A stretch of DNA of 64,000 nt. Origin: Cliona cf. orientalis. Its lineage: Eukaryota > Porifera > Demospongiae > Clionaida > Clionaidae. Position 1 is the stretch's first letter, and each line of letters starts with the position of its first letter. The notes beneath the pieces were generated by a model. It ran no database searches, was not told the origin of the DNA, and saw nothing but the letters and a program-made list of their open reading frames with translations. Made by a program: the position numbers and the translations under genes. Location of the stretch: contig OZ005707.1 in the NCBI GenBank assembly GCA_963930775.1, positions 4,774,001-4,838,000 on the forward strand, given 5' to 3'. Below are positions 32,740-43,706 of the stretch, one piece after another.

Positions 32740-34666
32740 GTTTATGTACCTCTTTCTTGTAATCCATCTTAACTCTTGTACATCTGTTTAATTAGTTACT
32801 GTAATATAATTTATCTGGGTGCACACTTGTTTAGTACTTTGTGCTACTGTGTATCCTGCTTATATTGCATAAAGTATTATAGACAAATTAAACACTAAGT
32901 AGTTATACACTAAGTAGAAAAAAAAAAAGCAAATTTAAATAAATAATCTAATTTATGGGGGGTTTGGAAGCACTTGGGGGGATAATTTTTACATGGGCAC
33001 GCAGAATGGGTCGAAACTAGAGATTTGACTGGACAGATTTTTGATTCACACCTTACAATTAAAGTTACGGCCCTTTGAAGTTTTCCCATATGTTTGTATA
33101 GGAAGCCATTCACTTGCAATGTTTTCCGCCCACGCGCTACGTGAGGGGCGGGGCCAAGCGCGCACATCAACGTGACGACCATTGGACAAAATTGATGTAT
33201 AGGCTGCCTGCTTGCATTGTATGACTATAGTATGCATTCCAGCTCAACTATGTGGTGATTTTCGGACATTTTTTTTTCTGCTTAGTGTGTGGTCTCCTTG
33301 TTATACACTAAGTAGAAAAAAACAAACTATTAAATAAATAATCTAATTCATGGGGGGTTTGGGAACACTTGGGGGGATAATTTTTACATGGGCACGCAGA
33401 ATGGGTCGAAACTAGAGATTTGACCTGAAAGAATTTTGATTCACGCCTTAGAATGAAAGTTACGGCCATTTGAAGTATCCCCATATGTTTGTATAGGAAG
33501 CCATGTGTTTGCAATGTTTTCCGCCCACGCGCTACGTGAGGGGCGTGGCCACGCGCGCACAGTAACGTAACGACCTTTACCCGCTTTCGTCAAAATTGAA
33601 GTTTAGGGCATCTGCTTGCATTGCATGGGTCTATTATGCATCCAGCTCAACTATGTGGTGGTCAGGACTGTTTTTTTCTGCTTAGTGTGTCCGCTTCTTG
33701 AAAAAAAAAAAAGATTTAAATAATTAAATAAATAATCTAATTCATGGGGGGTTTGGGAGTACTTGGGGACATAATTTTTACATGGGCACGCAGAATGGAT
33801 CGAAACTAGAGATTTGACCTGAAAGAATTTTGATTCACGCCTTTGAATCGAAGTTACGGCCCTTTGAAATTTTCCCATATGTTTGTATAGGAAGCCATGC
33901 GTTTGAAATGTTTTCCGCCCACGCGCTACGTGAAAAACGGGGAATACCCGCGCACACAAACGTGACGACCTTTACCTACTTTGGTCAAAATTGGGGTATA
34001 GACTGCCTGCTTGCATTGTATGGCTCTACTAAGCATCCAGCTCAACTATGTGGTGGTTTTGCACATTTTTTTTCTGCTTAGTGTTCAGGTCGCCTTGTTA
34101 AACACTAAGTAGAAATTACACACTAAGTAGAAAAAAAAATAAAATAAAAATTCATGGGGGGTTTGGGAGCACTTGGGGAGATAATTTTTACATGGGCACG
34201 CAGAATGGGTCAAAACTGGAGATTTGACCCTGGGGAATTTTGATTTATGTCTTAGAATTAAAGTTACGGCCCTTTAAAGTTTACCCATACGTTTGTACAG
34301 GGAAGCCATGTGTTTGCAATGTTTTGAGTCCCGGTGTGCGTTATTTAGAAAATCGCTAGTCCAGTACATGCATAGGCTTACCATGGAGCTAGTATTGTAT
34401 CCAGAGACTTGCTGAATGGATGAGGAAACAGTCACAACAGTAACTTTCCCGTTTTTGCTGAGAGGTAGGTGGAGTAATACAGCTATAGTTTTACATTATG
34501 TATGTGTGGATGTGTGGGAAAGTACATCTAGTTGAGAAACATAACTAAACTTGTTTTGTGCTTTTCCCCTAGCCTTGTGTGTGTGCTGTGGTGATCTTGA
34601 GTACTAGTACAAAGTAACGTGTTGCAGTGGCCACAGGTACTGAACCTCTTCCCCTAGCCTTGTATG

Positions 34667-34796
34667 CAGTGTTGCCAGGTTGGTTCCCCAGAAAAAGTGT
34701 GCATTTCTTCTTATCTCCCATAGTGAACTATAGCTACCTCATCTGTTGATCAAAAATCCGTAGATTCTGGATAAATCCGTAGACCTGGCAACACTG
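34667..34796. mobile_element. 130-bp MITE with CAGTGTTGCCAGGT ends
   Basis: Ends are perfect 14-bp inverted repeats (CAGTGTTGCCAGGT / ACCTGGCAACACTG). TGTATG flanks both sides. The paralogous unit near 47766 lacks the insertion, giving an empty-site comparison. CAGTG ends suggest the hAT superfamily, but the duplication I can see is 6 bp, not the usual 8. Confidence 0.75.
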
Positions 34797-35099
34797 TGTA
34801 TGTGTGCTGTGGTGATCTTGAGTACTAGTAGGAAGTAACATATTGCAGTGGCCACTGGTACTGAACCTCTCAACACTGATCATATACTCTGAGTTTTCTA
34901 GGCTCTATTATGAGCATAGACGGCCTTGTTTCCGATTATATGGGCATCCAGCTCAACTATGTGGTGGTTTCTGAACAATTTTTTTACAGTAATACTCGGG
35001 ATGACTATAATAATATTATTATACTGTAGCGTATGAATATTATATACATGCATGTTTCTAATTATGTGGAACATTTTGTGCTTAGTGTGCATGGTAGCT

Positions 35100-35169
35100 C
35101 CTTAGATGATTTCCAGCAAGCTCTAACTGCGCCTGCGGCGCAGTTAGAGCGGGTGGAAATCATCTAAGG
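35100..35169. repeat. 70-bp hairpin, first copy
   Basis: Outer arms CCTTAGATGATTTCC / GGAAATCATCTAAGG and inner arms GCTCTAACTGCGCC / GGCGCAGTTAGAGC form a two-tier hairpin right after a unit end. A near copy is at 48066-48134. Confidence 0.75.
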
Positions 35170-36689
35170 TACTTGGTATTGTTACTATGGTATACCAATG
35201 CTAAATCGTACAGGCACTGTACACTGATTCAATTATTGTGGGCTAGGGTAGCTGTTTTGAACATGACTTGACTGTGGATGCTCTACTCTACTGAAGAATG
35301 GTTTTAGTGATATTAGATGTTGTTACCATAGTAGTATTGCAGTGTATGTATGTATCTGCATGGTAAACAATCAAAACAATCAATGTATGTATCTGCATGC
35401 TAAACAATCAATGTTCTCTATCCACTAATTTCACTTCTCTCTTGCCTGTTATAACAACACTAGCCTTTACCGGGCTTAATGGTAATAAGTCCCAATTATC
35501 AATCTGATTCAATATAAAGTAAGCCTAAGTGCATATGAATTTGTGTGAATCTATACAATGCAGGTACGTACACTTATGTGCCGCAGTTTTTTTTTTCTGC
35601 TTAGTGTGCACGGTAGCTTGAAAAAAGCAAATTTAAATAAATAATCTAATTCATGGGGGGTTTGGGAGCACTTGGGGGGACAATTTTTACATGGGCACGC
35701 AGAGTGGGTCGAAACTAGAGATTTGACCGGACAGATTTTTGATTCACGCCTTACAATTAAAGTTACGGCCCTTTGAAGTTACCCCATATGTTTGTATAGG
35801 AAGCCATGCATTTGCAATGTTTTCTACGTGAGGGGCGGGGCCACGCGCGCACATCAACGTGACGACCATTACCCACTTTGGTCAAAACTGATGTACAGGC
35901 TGTCTGCTTGCATTGTATGGCTCTACTATGCATCCGGCTCAACTATGTGTTTTTTTTTTCCTGCTTAGTGTTCTGGTCTCCTTGAAATTAAACACTAAGT
36001 TACACACTAAGATAAAAGAATTTCCGTATGAGTAATGTAATGTAATGTAATGTAATATAAATAAATAATTCTTGGGGCCTGTGGAACCATAGATATTAGA
36101 GCGCGGGGAAATGGATTGGAAACGGTCACATGACCCGCATAGTCCGCTGTAGTGACGTATTACTTCCCGTTCGCGCATGCTCGACTCGGTCGGTACACGC
36201 CCACTCCAAGCACTATGCTACTGTTTCTTTGTTTTGGTTGCGCTAGCTCCTTCGGTTTACCGCATCCGACCAAAGCAACGTGACGAGGAAGCAGGACCCC
36301 CGCGTTTTTCTAGTTTGGCCTAAGTCGGAGCTGTGGACTGAAGGTGAGCCATATTTGGCTGCTTGTGGAGTTATTGTGGAATTTCTGTGATAGTTTGCAA
36401 TGCAAGAGAGCCTTTGCCTGCTTGTTCATATTGATATGTGTTGACTTGAACCGTTTCTATTTAGTGCTCATGCAGTTTTATACATGATTGAGATTATGTT
36501 ATGGTGTAGCCCGTATAACCTTTTGTGGAGTTTTATAAACATTAGTAATGAATTTGAGATTTCATGCAGGCCTTATTGGTACTACTGTGCTATAACTGAA
36601 TTGATTTGTGCAATAAATTGTTGTATTTTGTGCAATTAAAGGTGTATAATACAGTATTTTATTCTCGTCTATATTATATAGAGCTAACA

Positions 36690-39600
36690 ATGGGGTATAG
36701 AAAGTTTCGTCTGCACCAACGAAAGAATGCTGAACGTAAGCGGTTGGTGTCTCGCCAACTTAAGAGTGTGCAAGGAAGACCCAAGAGACGACAAAGGGGG
36801 GTGCGCCCTCAGACGCAGGTAATTCCTTATGTGTACTATGGTACCGGAAATTAAGTAATGTTATTGCTTTAGGTACCAGCTCATTCTCAAGAGCTGACTC
36901 TACAGGGAATTCATAATGGTCTTTGTCTTCCATCTAGTAAATGGTCTAATCAGACAACTAACAGCTCAAATGAGCTAAAGCTTTGTAAGCTAGGGGAACA
37001 TGAGCGTCAGATGGCCATTGATTTGTCCTTGGTAGTCAAAGAAGATTTTACTTGGTCCCTTACTGTTCATGGTGTGGACGTAGATGGTAAACGGTGTCCT
37101 TCCATTAGCAAATTTTCCAATCCTTTGTTGCCTGTTAATGTGAATCAGTTTATTGAGTGTCTAGACAAGCTAGCTATATGTCCCGGTCATCCTGATTCAC
37201 ATTTTGTTGAGTTCGCCATGGCAAAAAGGAAATTTACTTCTGCTAATGGCAAGGTGACTGCTGTTCTTGATTCAACTTCTGATGTTACCTTAAATGGCGA
37301 TACTTTCTCGAATACCGTGAGAGTTGCCAATTGTCAGATGCTTGTGCCATCAGGAAAGTGCTGTGCTTGTGTTTCTTACCGCCCTTCCCTACGTACTATG
37401 TACAACAGGTGGCTTAAAAATAAGAAACTTACCCCCACAAGACGCACTAACTCTAGCAGCCGAGTGAATATTAGATGGCTTAACACCCCTGAAAAACGCA
37501 AGCGCATACAATCCATTCAGCGTCGATTGGTGGCTGCAGAACGTCAAGTTGAGCAACTGAAGGAAAAGATACGAAATTCAGTTAAATCCCATGGAGTAAT
37601 TGTTGATAATCAATTGAGCGACGATCTGTCACAAATCGTAAGTGACCACACCCCTACAATAATTGCCGATTTTCCTGAAAATTCGTTCCAGAGGCTGTTT
37701 TGGGAGCAGCAAAAGGAAGCAATGATCAAAAACCCAAAACAAATGCGATGGCATCCCACAATGATTAAGTGGTGCCTGAGCATAAGGCTCAAATCATCAA
37801 GGGCATATGAAACGATGCGCGAGTTTCTTACATTGCCCTCGTCACGCACACTGCGTGACTATACCCACTATATCAAGGCCTCCACTGGATTTCAACCAGA
37901 AGTTACAGAGCAATTAATGAATGAAGCTAAGTTAGACACGCGTGAAGATTTTGAAAAGGCTATTGTATTGGTGTTCGATGAGGTTAAATTAAAAGATAGC
38001 CTTGTGTATGATAAGCATGGAGTACGTATAATTGGGTTTGTTGATGTAGGGAATGTAAACAATGACTTACTGTCGTTCGAGCAATCATGCCAAGACTCCA
38101 GTTCTGTTGAGCCTCAGGTTGCCAAACATATGCTGGTATTTATGGTGCGTGGTTTATTCATTCCCCTAAATTTCCCTTATGCACAATTTGCAACACGAAA
38201 TCTATCAGCTGATTTGATTTTTCCATTGGTATGGGAAACAGTACAGAAATTGGAAGCAGGTGGTTTCAAAGTTGTAGCCATTAACAGTGATGGAGCATCA
38301 TCCAATCGAAAATTTTACCACATGCATCTGTCTCCTACCGCAGTAACAACCGAGGATTCAACGGTTGTTTACAAAACCAAAAACCCGTATGCTGATGAGG
38401 ATCGTGATATATACTTCTTTTCAGATGTGCCACATTTGATTAAAACCATTCGAAATTGTTGGTCTAATTCCTTTGCACACAGCAACAGCCGTGCACTTTG
38501 GGTAAGTATTTTACAAGGTGTAACATGACAATATTATTTTAAATTATTTTTAATTTAGATCAATGGAAAGCATATTAGTTGGCTTCACCTCTCTGCCCTC
38601 TACAACAAATGTACTGCGACCTCAGGCTTGAGCCTTCTCCCAAAATTGAAGCAAGAGCATATAAAGTTAAATTCATATTCTCGAATGAGGGTGTACCTAG
38701 CAGTCCAGGTTTGTAGCTATATTATACAGTCATGTTTTGTATGCTTTGAAGTACTGTTCATTAAAATTAGGTTATCAGTGCGAGTGTATCACATGCCCTG
38801 GCATACTACAATGATCCTGCTACAAGTGAAACTCGGCGATTTTGCAGCATGTTCGATCGTTTTTTTGATTGTTTGAATGTCCGAGCCTATTCGGAAGGAA
38901 AAAAGAAGCGAAAACCAAACCTACTGCCATATAGAACAGCCAGTGATACACGTTTTAAGGTAACATCTATATACTGGTGAGTGCTATAGCTGCAGTTTAC
39001 TTTGTATATTTCAAAACATAATAGTGGCTTAAAGAAGACCTACTTGGGTATCTGACCGAGTGGAAGAGAAGTGTCATGGCCAGAAAAGAATTTAAAGCCG
39101 GAGAGAGGGCACAGATGATGCTGAGTAAGGAAACAATAAGTGGAATAATCATGACAGGTGGGCATTATTTAATTTTCAATAGTCTCATTCCTAGACCCCA
39201 CCCTCAAGATCGTTTTCATAAACTTATGTACTGGAGCACATGTGATCATGTGATGGTGCACAAAAAAATGCCTCAATGTCCCCATACCCTTTGCGTACCC
39301 TATTGAGGGTGTGGTCTGTGAATGAGACTAAATTTATATTACATTTGTTATCGTTTCAAATTTAATGCACACACACACACACTGTGCATGCATACACAAT
39401 ACATGTGGTGTGTAGTTAACTCATTCGTTGAGTTGGGGAAGAAGCTGCTCAATACACCAGGTGTAAAGGCTGTATTTAGCGAGAGATTCAACCAAGACCC
39501 TTTAGAGAGTTTTTTTGGGAAGCAACGCCAAAGAGGGGGTTACCGTGACAACCCTACTGTCAAAGATTTCATTTACGGAACCCAATCACTACGTATACAA

Positions 39601-39723
39601 GGCTCACTAGCACGGGATCCAAAGAGAGGAAACTGCCGCAAACGCCATCAAGATAAGCCAAGTGATTTCATTGATAATACACCACTTCCAAAGAGAAAAA
39701 GGTACTCAGGTTCAAGAAAATAG
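36690..39723 (+). CDS. P-element-like transposase, six exons, 845 residues
   Basis: Exons by eye: 36690-36818, 36873-38501, 38559-38708, 38771-38959, 39025-39157, 39416-39723; a probable non-coding first exon ends at the GTGAGC donor near 36342. The spliced frame is 846 codons. P-transposase hallmarks in order: WHPTMIKWCLSIRLKSSRAY; D412 in VFDEVKLKDSLVYDKHG; D516 in INSDGASSNRKF; FFSDVPHLIKTIRNCW; MRVYLAVQ-VISASVSHAL; and E774 in FNQDPLESFFGKQRQRGG. No THAP zinc finger is visible; the N-terminus is instead strongly basic (about residues 10-40), and a cysteine group CQM...GKCCAC lies at about residues 145-165. A coiled-coil-like RRLVAAERQVEQLKEKI follows. It should act in the nucleus on the CATAGATATTA ends. 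Catalytic residues are inferred from family pattern. Confidence 0.88.
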
Positions 39724-39841
39724 TTCAACGTTGAATAGCCAGTAAACGACAAAATATAGTATGATAGTAACTATCATAATAATTATTAATATTCACAATA
39801 ATATTATTGTAATGTAATTATTGTAGCAGTTAATTATTAAC

Positions 39842-40882
39842 TTATTTGAGTTCATCTTTAGTACTCTTTCGCTTTAATCCTTTTCGTAGTGCCGTTTTAC
39901 TTGTCTCTTTTGACACCCTTTTGTATTGCTCCATCCAGCATCCTGCAATAGAACCTCCTCTTATGGTTACCCACAAGGAAAGAATTTCTCTCAGTAGCTC
40001 TGTTGAACCGTCGCAATCAACGGACAATAAAGACCAATGGAAACGTATGTCTTCATTCTCCAACAATTCTTTTAGGAGAGTAGTTTTCTGGTCTTCTGTT
40101 GCTTGGCTGGATTGTAGCTGTAGAAGTTTCGTGAGGCTCGAGCGAATGTTCATTTCAACACACAAAAAGAAACTGAATGCACAGTCATTGACCTCGAAAG
40201 CACCACCACGATTAACCTCTTCAAACCACTTACGACAGTAATCATAGAAACTGTCTTCAAATGCACCCACTGCCATATTTAGCAGACACTCAACATATGA
40301 TTCATATTTGTGCTCCTTTCTCTTTCGGTATCTCCTAATCAACACGACAGGTACGTAACCACATGCATACATCAGGGTATTTTTTTCATCATCAGAAATA
40401 TCTGGCAAGGGTTCCTGAGAAAGCCATCTTTGGCTGTTTGAGCCTGAAGGAAAGTACTCTTTCAGCTTGGACTCGAATAATTCTTGCACGATAGTCTGAA
40501 TTAGCAGAGAGTTAGTATCTTCAATTCCCAGCTGATCTCTCAGGAATTCATCCCATAGCTCAGGTATGGTTGTACAGCGAAGTGCATGATACTTTGACCA
40601 AGCCTTTTCCCTTTGAGAAGAAAATGATGTTTCAGCTGCTGCTTCACTTAACGCAGTATCATACAACAGATTAAGTTTTTGTATGAAAGTCTCCAAGATA
40701 CTGGAGTTCGCTGGGTTTGACAGGCAGGCCAACAAACGCTTGCCGAATTCCTGGAGTTGGGCACACCTTTCGGAACGTAAATTGAAGTCTTTCTTGGAAA
40801 GAACCGATGTGAGCACACTCTTAAAGGCTTCTGCTTCAGATGAAATGGAAGCGGCCGGTCCTGCGTGAGAAACAGACGCCAT
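39842..40882 (-). CDS. Second ORF of the P-like element, 346 residues, function unknown
   Basis: Single-exon minus-strand frame, convergent with the transposase (stop codons about 120 bp apart), wholly inside the terminal repeats, starting about 170 bp from the right end. It begins MASVSHAGPAASISSEAEAF and is mostly alpha-helical in appearance. Recognisable stretches are YACGYVPVVLIRRYRKRKEH (about residue 180), CLLNMAVGAF, WFEEVNRGGAFEVND and FFLCVEMNIRSSL. The C-terminus is lysine-rich (ALRKGLKRKSTKDELK), a likely nuclear signal. I do not recognise a catalytic motif. It may be an accessory factor for transposition or host interaction, or a captured host gene; the intact frame suggests selection or recent capture. 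Confidence 0.75.
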   Translation of the reverse strand: MASVSHAGPAASISSEAEAFKSVLTSVLSKKDFNLRSERCAQLQEFGKRLLACLSNPANSSILETFIQKLNLLYDTALSEAAAETSFSSQREKAWSKYHALRCTTIPELWDEFLRDQLGIEDTNSLLIQTIVQELFESKLKEYFPSGSNSQRWLSQEPLPDISDDEKNTLMYACGYVPVVLIRRYRKRKEHKYESYVECLLNMAVGAFEDSFYDYCRKWFEEVNRGGAFEVNDCAFSFFLCVEMNIRSSLTKLLQLQSSQATEDQKTTLLKELLENEDIRFHWSLLSVDCDGSTELLREILSLWVTIRGGSIAGCWMEQYKRVSKETSKTALRKGLKRKSTKDELK

Positions 40883-41736
40883 TCATAACGCGATAGCTCT
40901 ATGGTGTATGGTAAACGCAGTATACTTGTACAACTATGCATGTGCGCATGCTGCAAAACAGGAAGTCACATGACCGAGACAAGCATCAAACACGACATTT
41001 CTATGAATATCATTACGTTTCCAATCCATTTCCCCGCGCTCTAATATCTATGGTGGAACGATAGTGTGCAATAATTTTTATATGCAGGTGAAGAATGGAA
41101 GAAATAAAGAAAATGAAATGTATCAAAACTTTAAATTTCACTTTCATACCTCAGAAAACGCCGTGTTTGTTGTGTCAGAGCCATGGGGAAAGTCCCTGTT
41201 TATACGTACGTGCATAGCTCCAGTACATTATCGATCGCATGCTGTGACGTTCCGCGTACGGTAACGCCCACCTAAATTGAAAAATGCAATGAACGAGCTC
41301 TGTGGTGGCACCTAGGAGAATGAGGTCAAGTTCGTTGGCATGTTCCGTTGCTCATAGCGGTGAAAGGAGGAGAGAACGAAGCCTATGGAAAGGCTTGGAA
41401 GCAACATTGGGCAAGAAGAACGGTACCAATGATCGTCAACTGAAGCGATCCGCTAGTTTGTAATGAGAAAAGCCAATGGAAGGTAAGCTAGTTTGATCAT
41501 AAATCGAGAATGCATGGTATGAATTCTTGTGATGTAGCTAACTAGACTAGTAATAACGTGGCTAAGTAGCTATGATAGTTCCTATGAGTGTGATAGGCCT
41601 CAAACCCAGGTAGAGGGAGGGCTTGGTGTAGCCTCGTACCCAGGCCCTTCAAAAGGAGGAGGAGAAAGGGCCTGGTACACATTGCATGTGCATGTGCCAA
41701 GGGACCTTAGAAAAAAATGTGGGTTAATCGGATACT

Positions 41737-42427
41737 CGGGACGGTTAAGGCAGAAACAGCCAGCTTAGTCTTATCAACTTGTATCAGCCAATTACAACCA
41801 ATTACATGGCTATGAATCTCATTGACCTCGAGCGACCTCCCATACTTTGCATAGAAGCTGCCGTGGGCAATGGAGTGCAGACGCTATGATTGATCTTCCG
41901 GGTACAAAATTGGCACTAGACCAGGACCTTTCTTAGACATCTAAGCTCTACCATGGATAGAGAACGCGGTGGAAAGTGGAAATGGTGTCCTTTATCAACC
42001 ATGCGCCAACAGTATGTTCATGAATACGTAATTAGCTCGTTTTTGTAGCCTCACAGTGCGCATTTCTTTGCCTAGTTCCAACGCGCTTTATTCTGTGCAG
42101 CGTTTCCAGGCAGTATTGAATTCTTTACACAGCTAGGACATAGCTGATCCCACTTTCGATGCCATATTCGAGCATTTTTGTACCCGGAAAACAAGAAAAT
42201 GTATTTTAAGGAGCCGAACTTTGACCCCCACCTATTTAGTTAATTAAACACCATTGCCATGGTAACGAATGTTTTTAATAAACTTTGTTCTTCATGTAAA
42301 CTTGTAGATGTGTGTTTGTGTTGCTGTAACTTTGTACTTCTCTTCAGTTTTAACTTTTGTACCACCATGTTTGGCCATTTTGGTGGTGTAGACACCATCT
42401 GATCCTGCTTTAACTGACCTGAGTACT
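41737..42427. mobile_element. About 690-bp insertion in unit A
   Basis: Unit B reads straight through GGATACTATTGTATACTG, whereas unit A has about 690 bp between GGATACT and AGTACTATTG, flanked by TACT. Its minus strand (42427-42292) has a short open segment with KAGSDGVYTTKMAKHGGTKV that I do not recognise. The superfamily is not assigned. Confidence 0.5.
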
Positions 42428-43706
42428 ATTGTATACTGTACGTCATGCAGAACCTGTGAATGATCACTATGGTAATGCAACCGGTCACTATAGAGACCCC
42501 AGCGCATGCGCATGCAGTATGTACCAGGCACTTTCTCTTCCTTCTTTTGAAGGGTCTGGGAACGAGGCTAGGCTTGGTGCTGCAGGTAGCACAATGGTAC
42601 TACAGCAGTGGCGTGCCATCACTTTATCTCCTGGTGTTCTATCACTGCATACACAACAGTCAGTCCATTTCTGCCCCTCCTCGATAGCAACCCTTCTATA
42701 ACAATTCCAAGACGGTGGTGGACCTCGGTAAGCTATTGATATCAGAGCCTGATGGAATTTTTCATTGATCGCTGCCCTTGCAATGCTGACATCTTAAGTG
42801 ATATAGAAAGTTGATGCAACCTGGAGCATCTTCCTCCACCACTTCACATGCACTCGTGTATAACAATCTATGTCTGCCAAACTGATCCAGTTTACTGACA
42901 AACAGCATCATCACCCAGGGGTGTTCCATTGATTCTATTGGCTACAACTTCATCTGGCTGGATCTATTGTAAGTGGACATGTGAGTGGTGTATGTACATG
43001 TATGTGGTAGAATAATATTATTGTGCATGAGCATGTAACATGTAAACTAATTTTTATGAAAGGCATCACTTGTGTACATGTATGTACTTCACCTACACAT
43101 GGTGTACGTACATGTCCATGTATATTCTTCAGTTTCACAATCTATTGCTTATCCAGGTGACCATGAGGATGTCAACACCGCTTTTATCAGACCAGCAGGC
43201 ATGGACACTCCCAACTGGCTGCCTCTTCACTGCTGTAGGAACCCCCTTTCGATTTGTGCCTGTGACTGTCATTCCTACTACTTTCTGAAACTGGTAAGTA
43301 TGGGACTAGTATAATACACACACAATGTACCTGTCCACTTAAAGATCGTGCATGTAGCTTTTATTGTGGAATTCTTTCACAAGTGCGAGGACTACACGAG
43401 GGGTCTGACCGAGATCTTCTCGCTCTGTGTATCACACACATATGCACACACATTGTAGGAGGTACCCAGAAGTACGTGTACTCTCAGAGCATAGTATGTG
43501 CCTTGGTACCCCAACAATGGGCTTTCCCTTCACATGTCAGCAAAAGGAAACATGGCTCGTAAACAATGTACAATTAAAGCTGATACATCTATATGGCTGT
43601 CACGTTTACTATTAGGGTAGTGTAAGTACCTGACATTTGAACATGTAATTTATTTAAGTACAGCTTATTACAATTCTTTTATCTTGGTGTGTGGTTAGCT
43701 TGTTAC

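Larger units (their letters stand above)
36088..41052 (+). mobile_element. Complete P-superfamily transposon (4,965 bp)
   Basis: Ends are CATAGATATTAGAGCGCGGG and its reverse complement, with inverted repeats of about 37 bp extending through GGATTGGAAACG. The target duplication GTGGAAC lies at 36081-36087 and 41053-41059. Unit B shows the pre-insertion site as CCTATGGAACGATATTATGC near 43781. CA...TG ends with 7-8 bp duplications are typical of P elements. Inside are a six-exon transposase on the plus strand and a convergent single-exon ORF on the minus strand, both open, so the element may be autonomous. Confidence 0.92.
36004..43690 (+). repeat. Large array unit A (about 2 kb core plus insertions)
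   Basis: Opens ACACTAAGATAAAAGAATT and closes AATTCTTTTATCTTGGTGT. It matches unit B (43707-46831) throughout. Subtracting the P element (4,965 bp plus 7-bp duplication) and a roughly 690-bp insertion at 41737-42427 leaves about 2.0 kb, the same core as unit B. Open stretches in the core (for example 41064-41264) are weakly conserved and I do not call them genes. Confidence 0.75.

Noticed and set aside
32910-33959. Minus-strand ORFs of 60-100 codons with shared peptides (for example GFLYKHMG)
   Set aside because: They lie inside repeat units; the similarity comes from the repeats, and frames break between copies.
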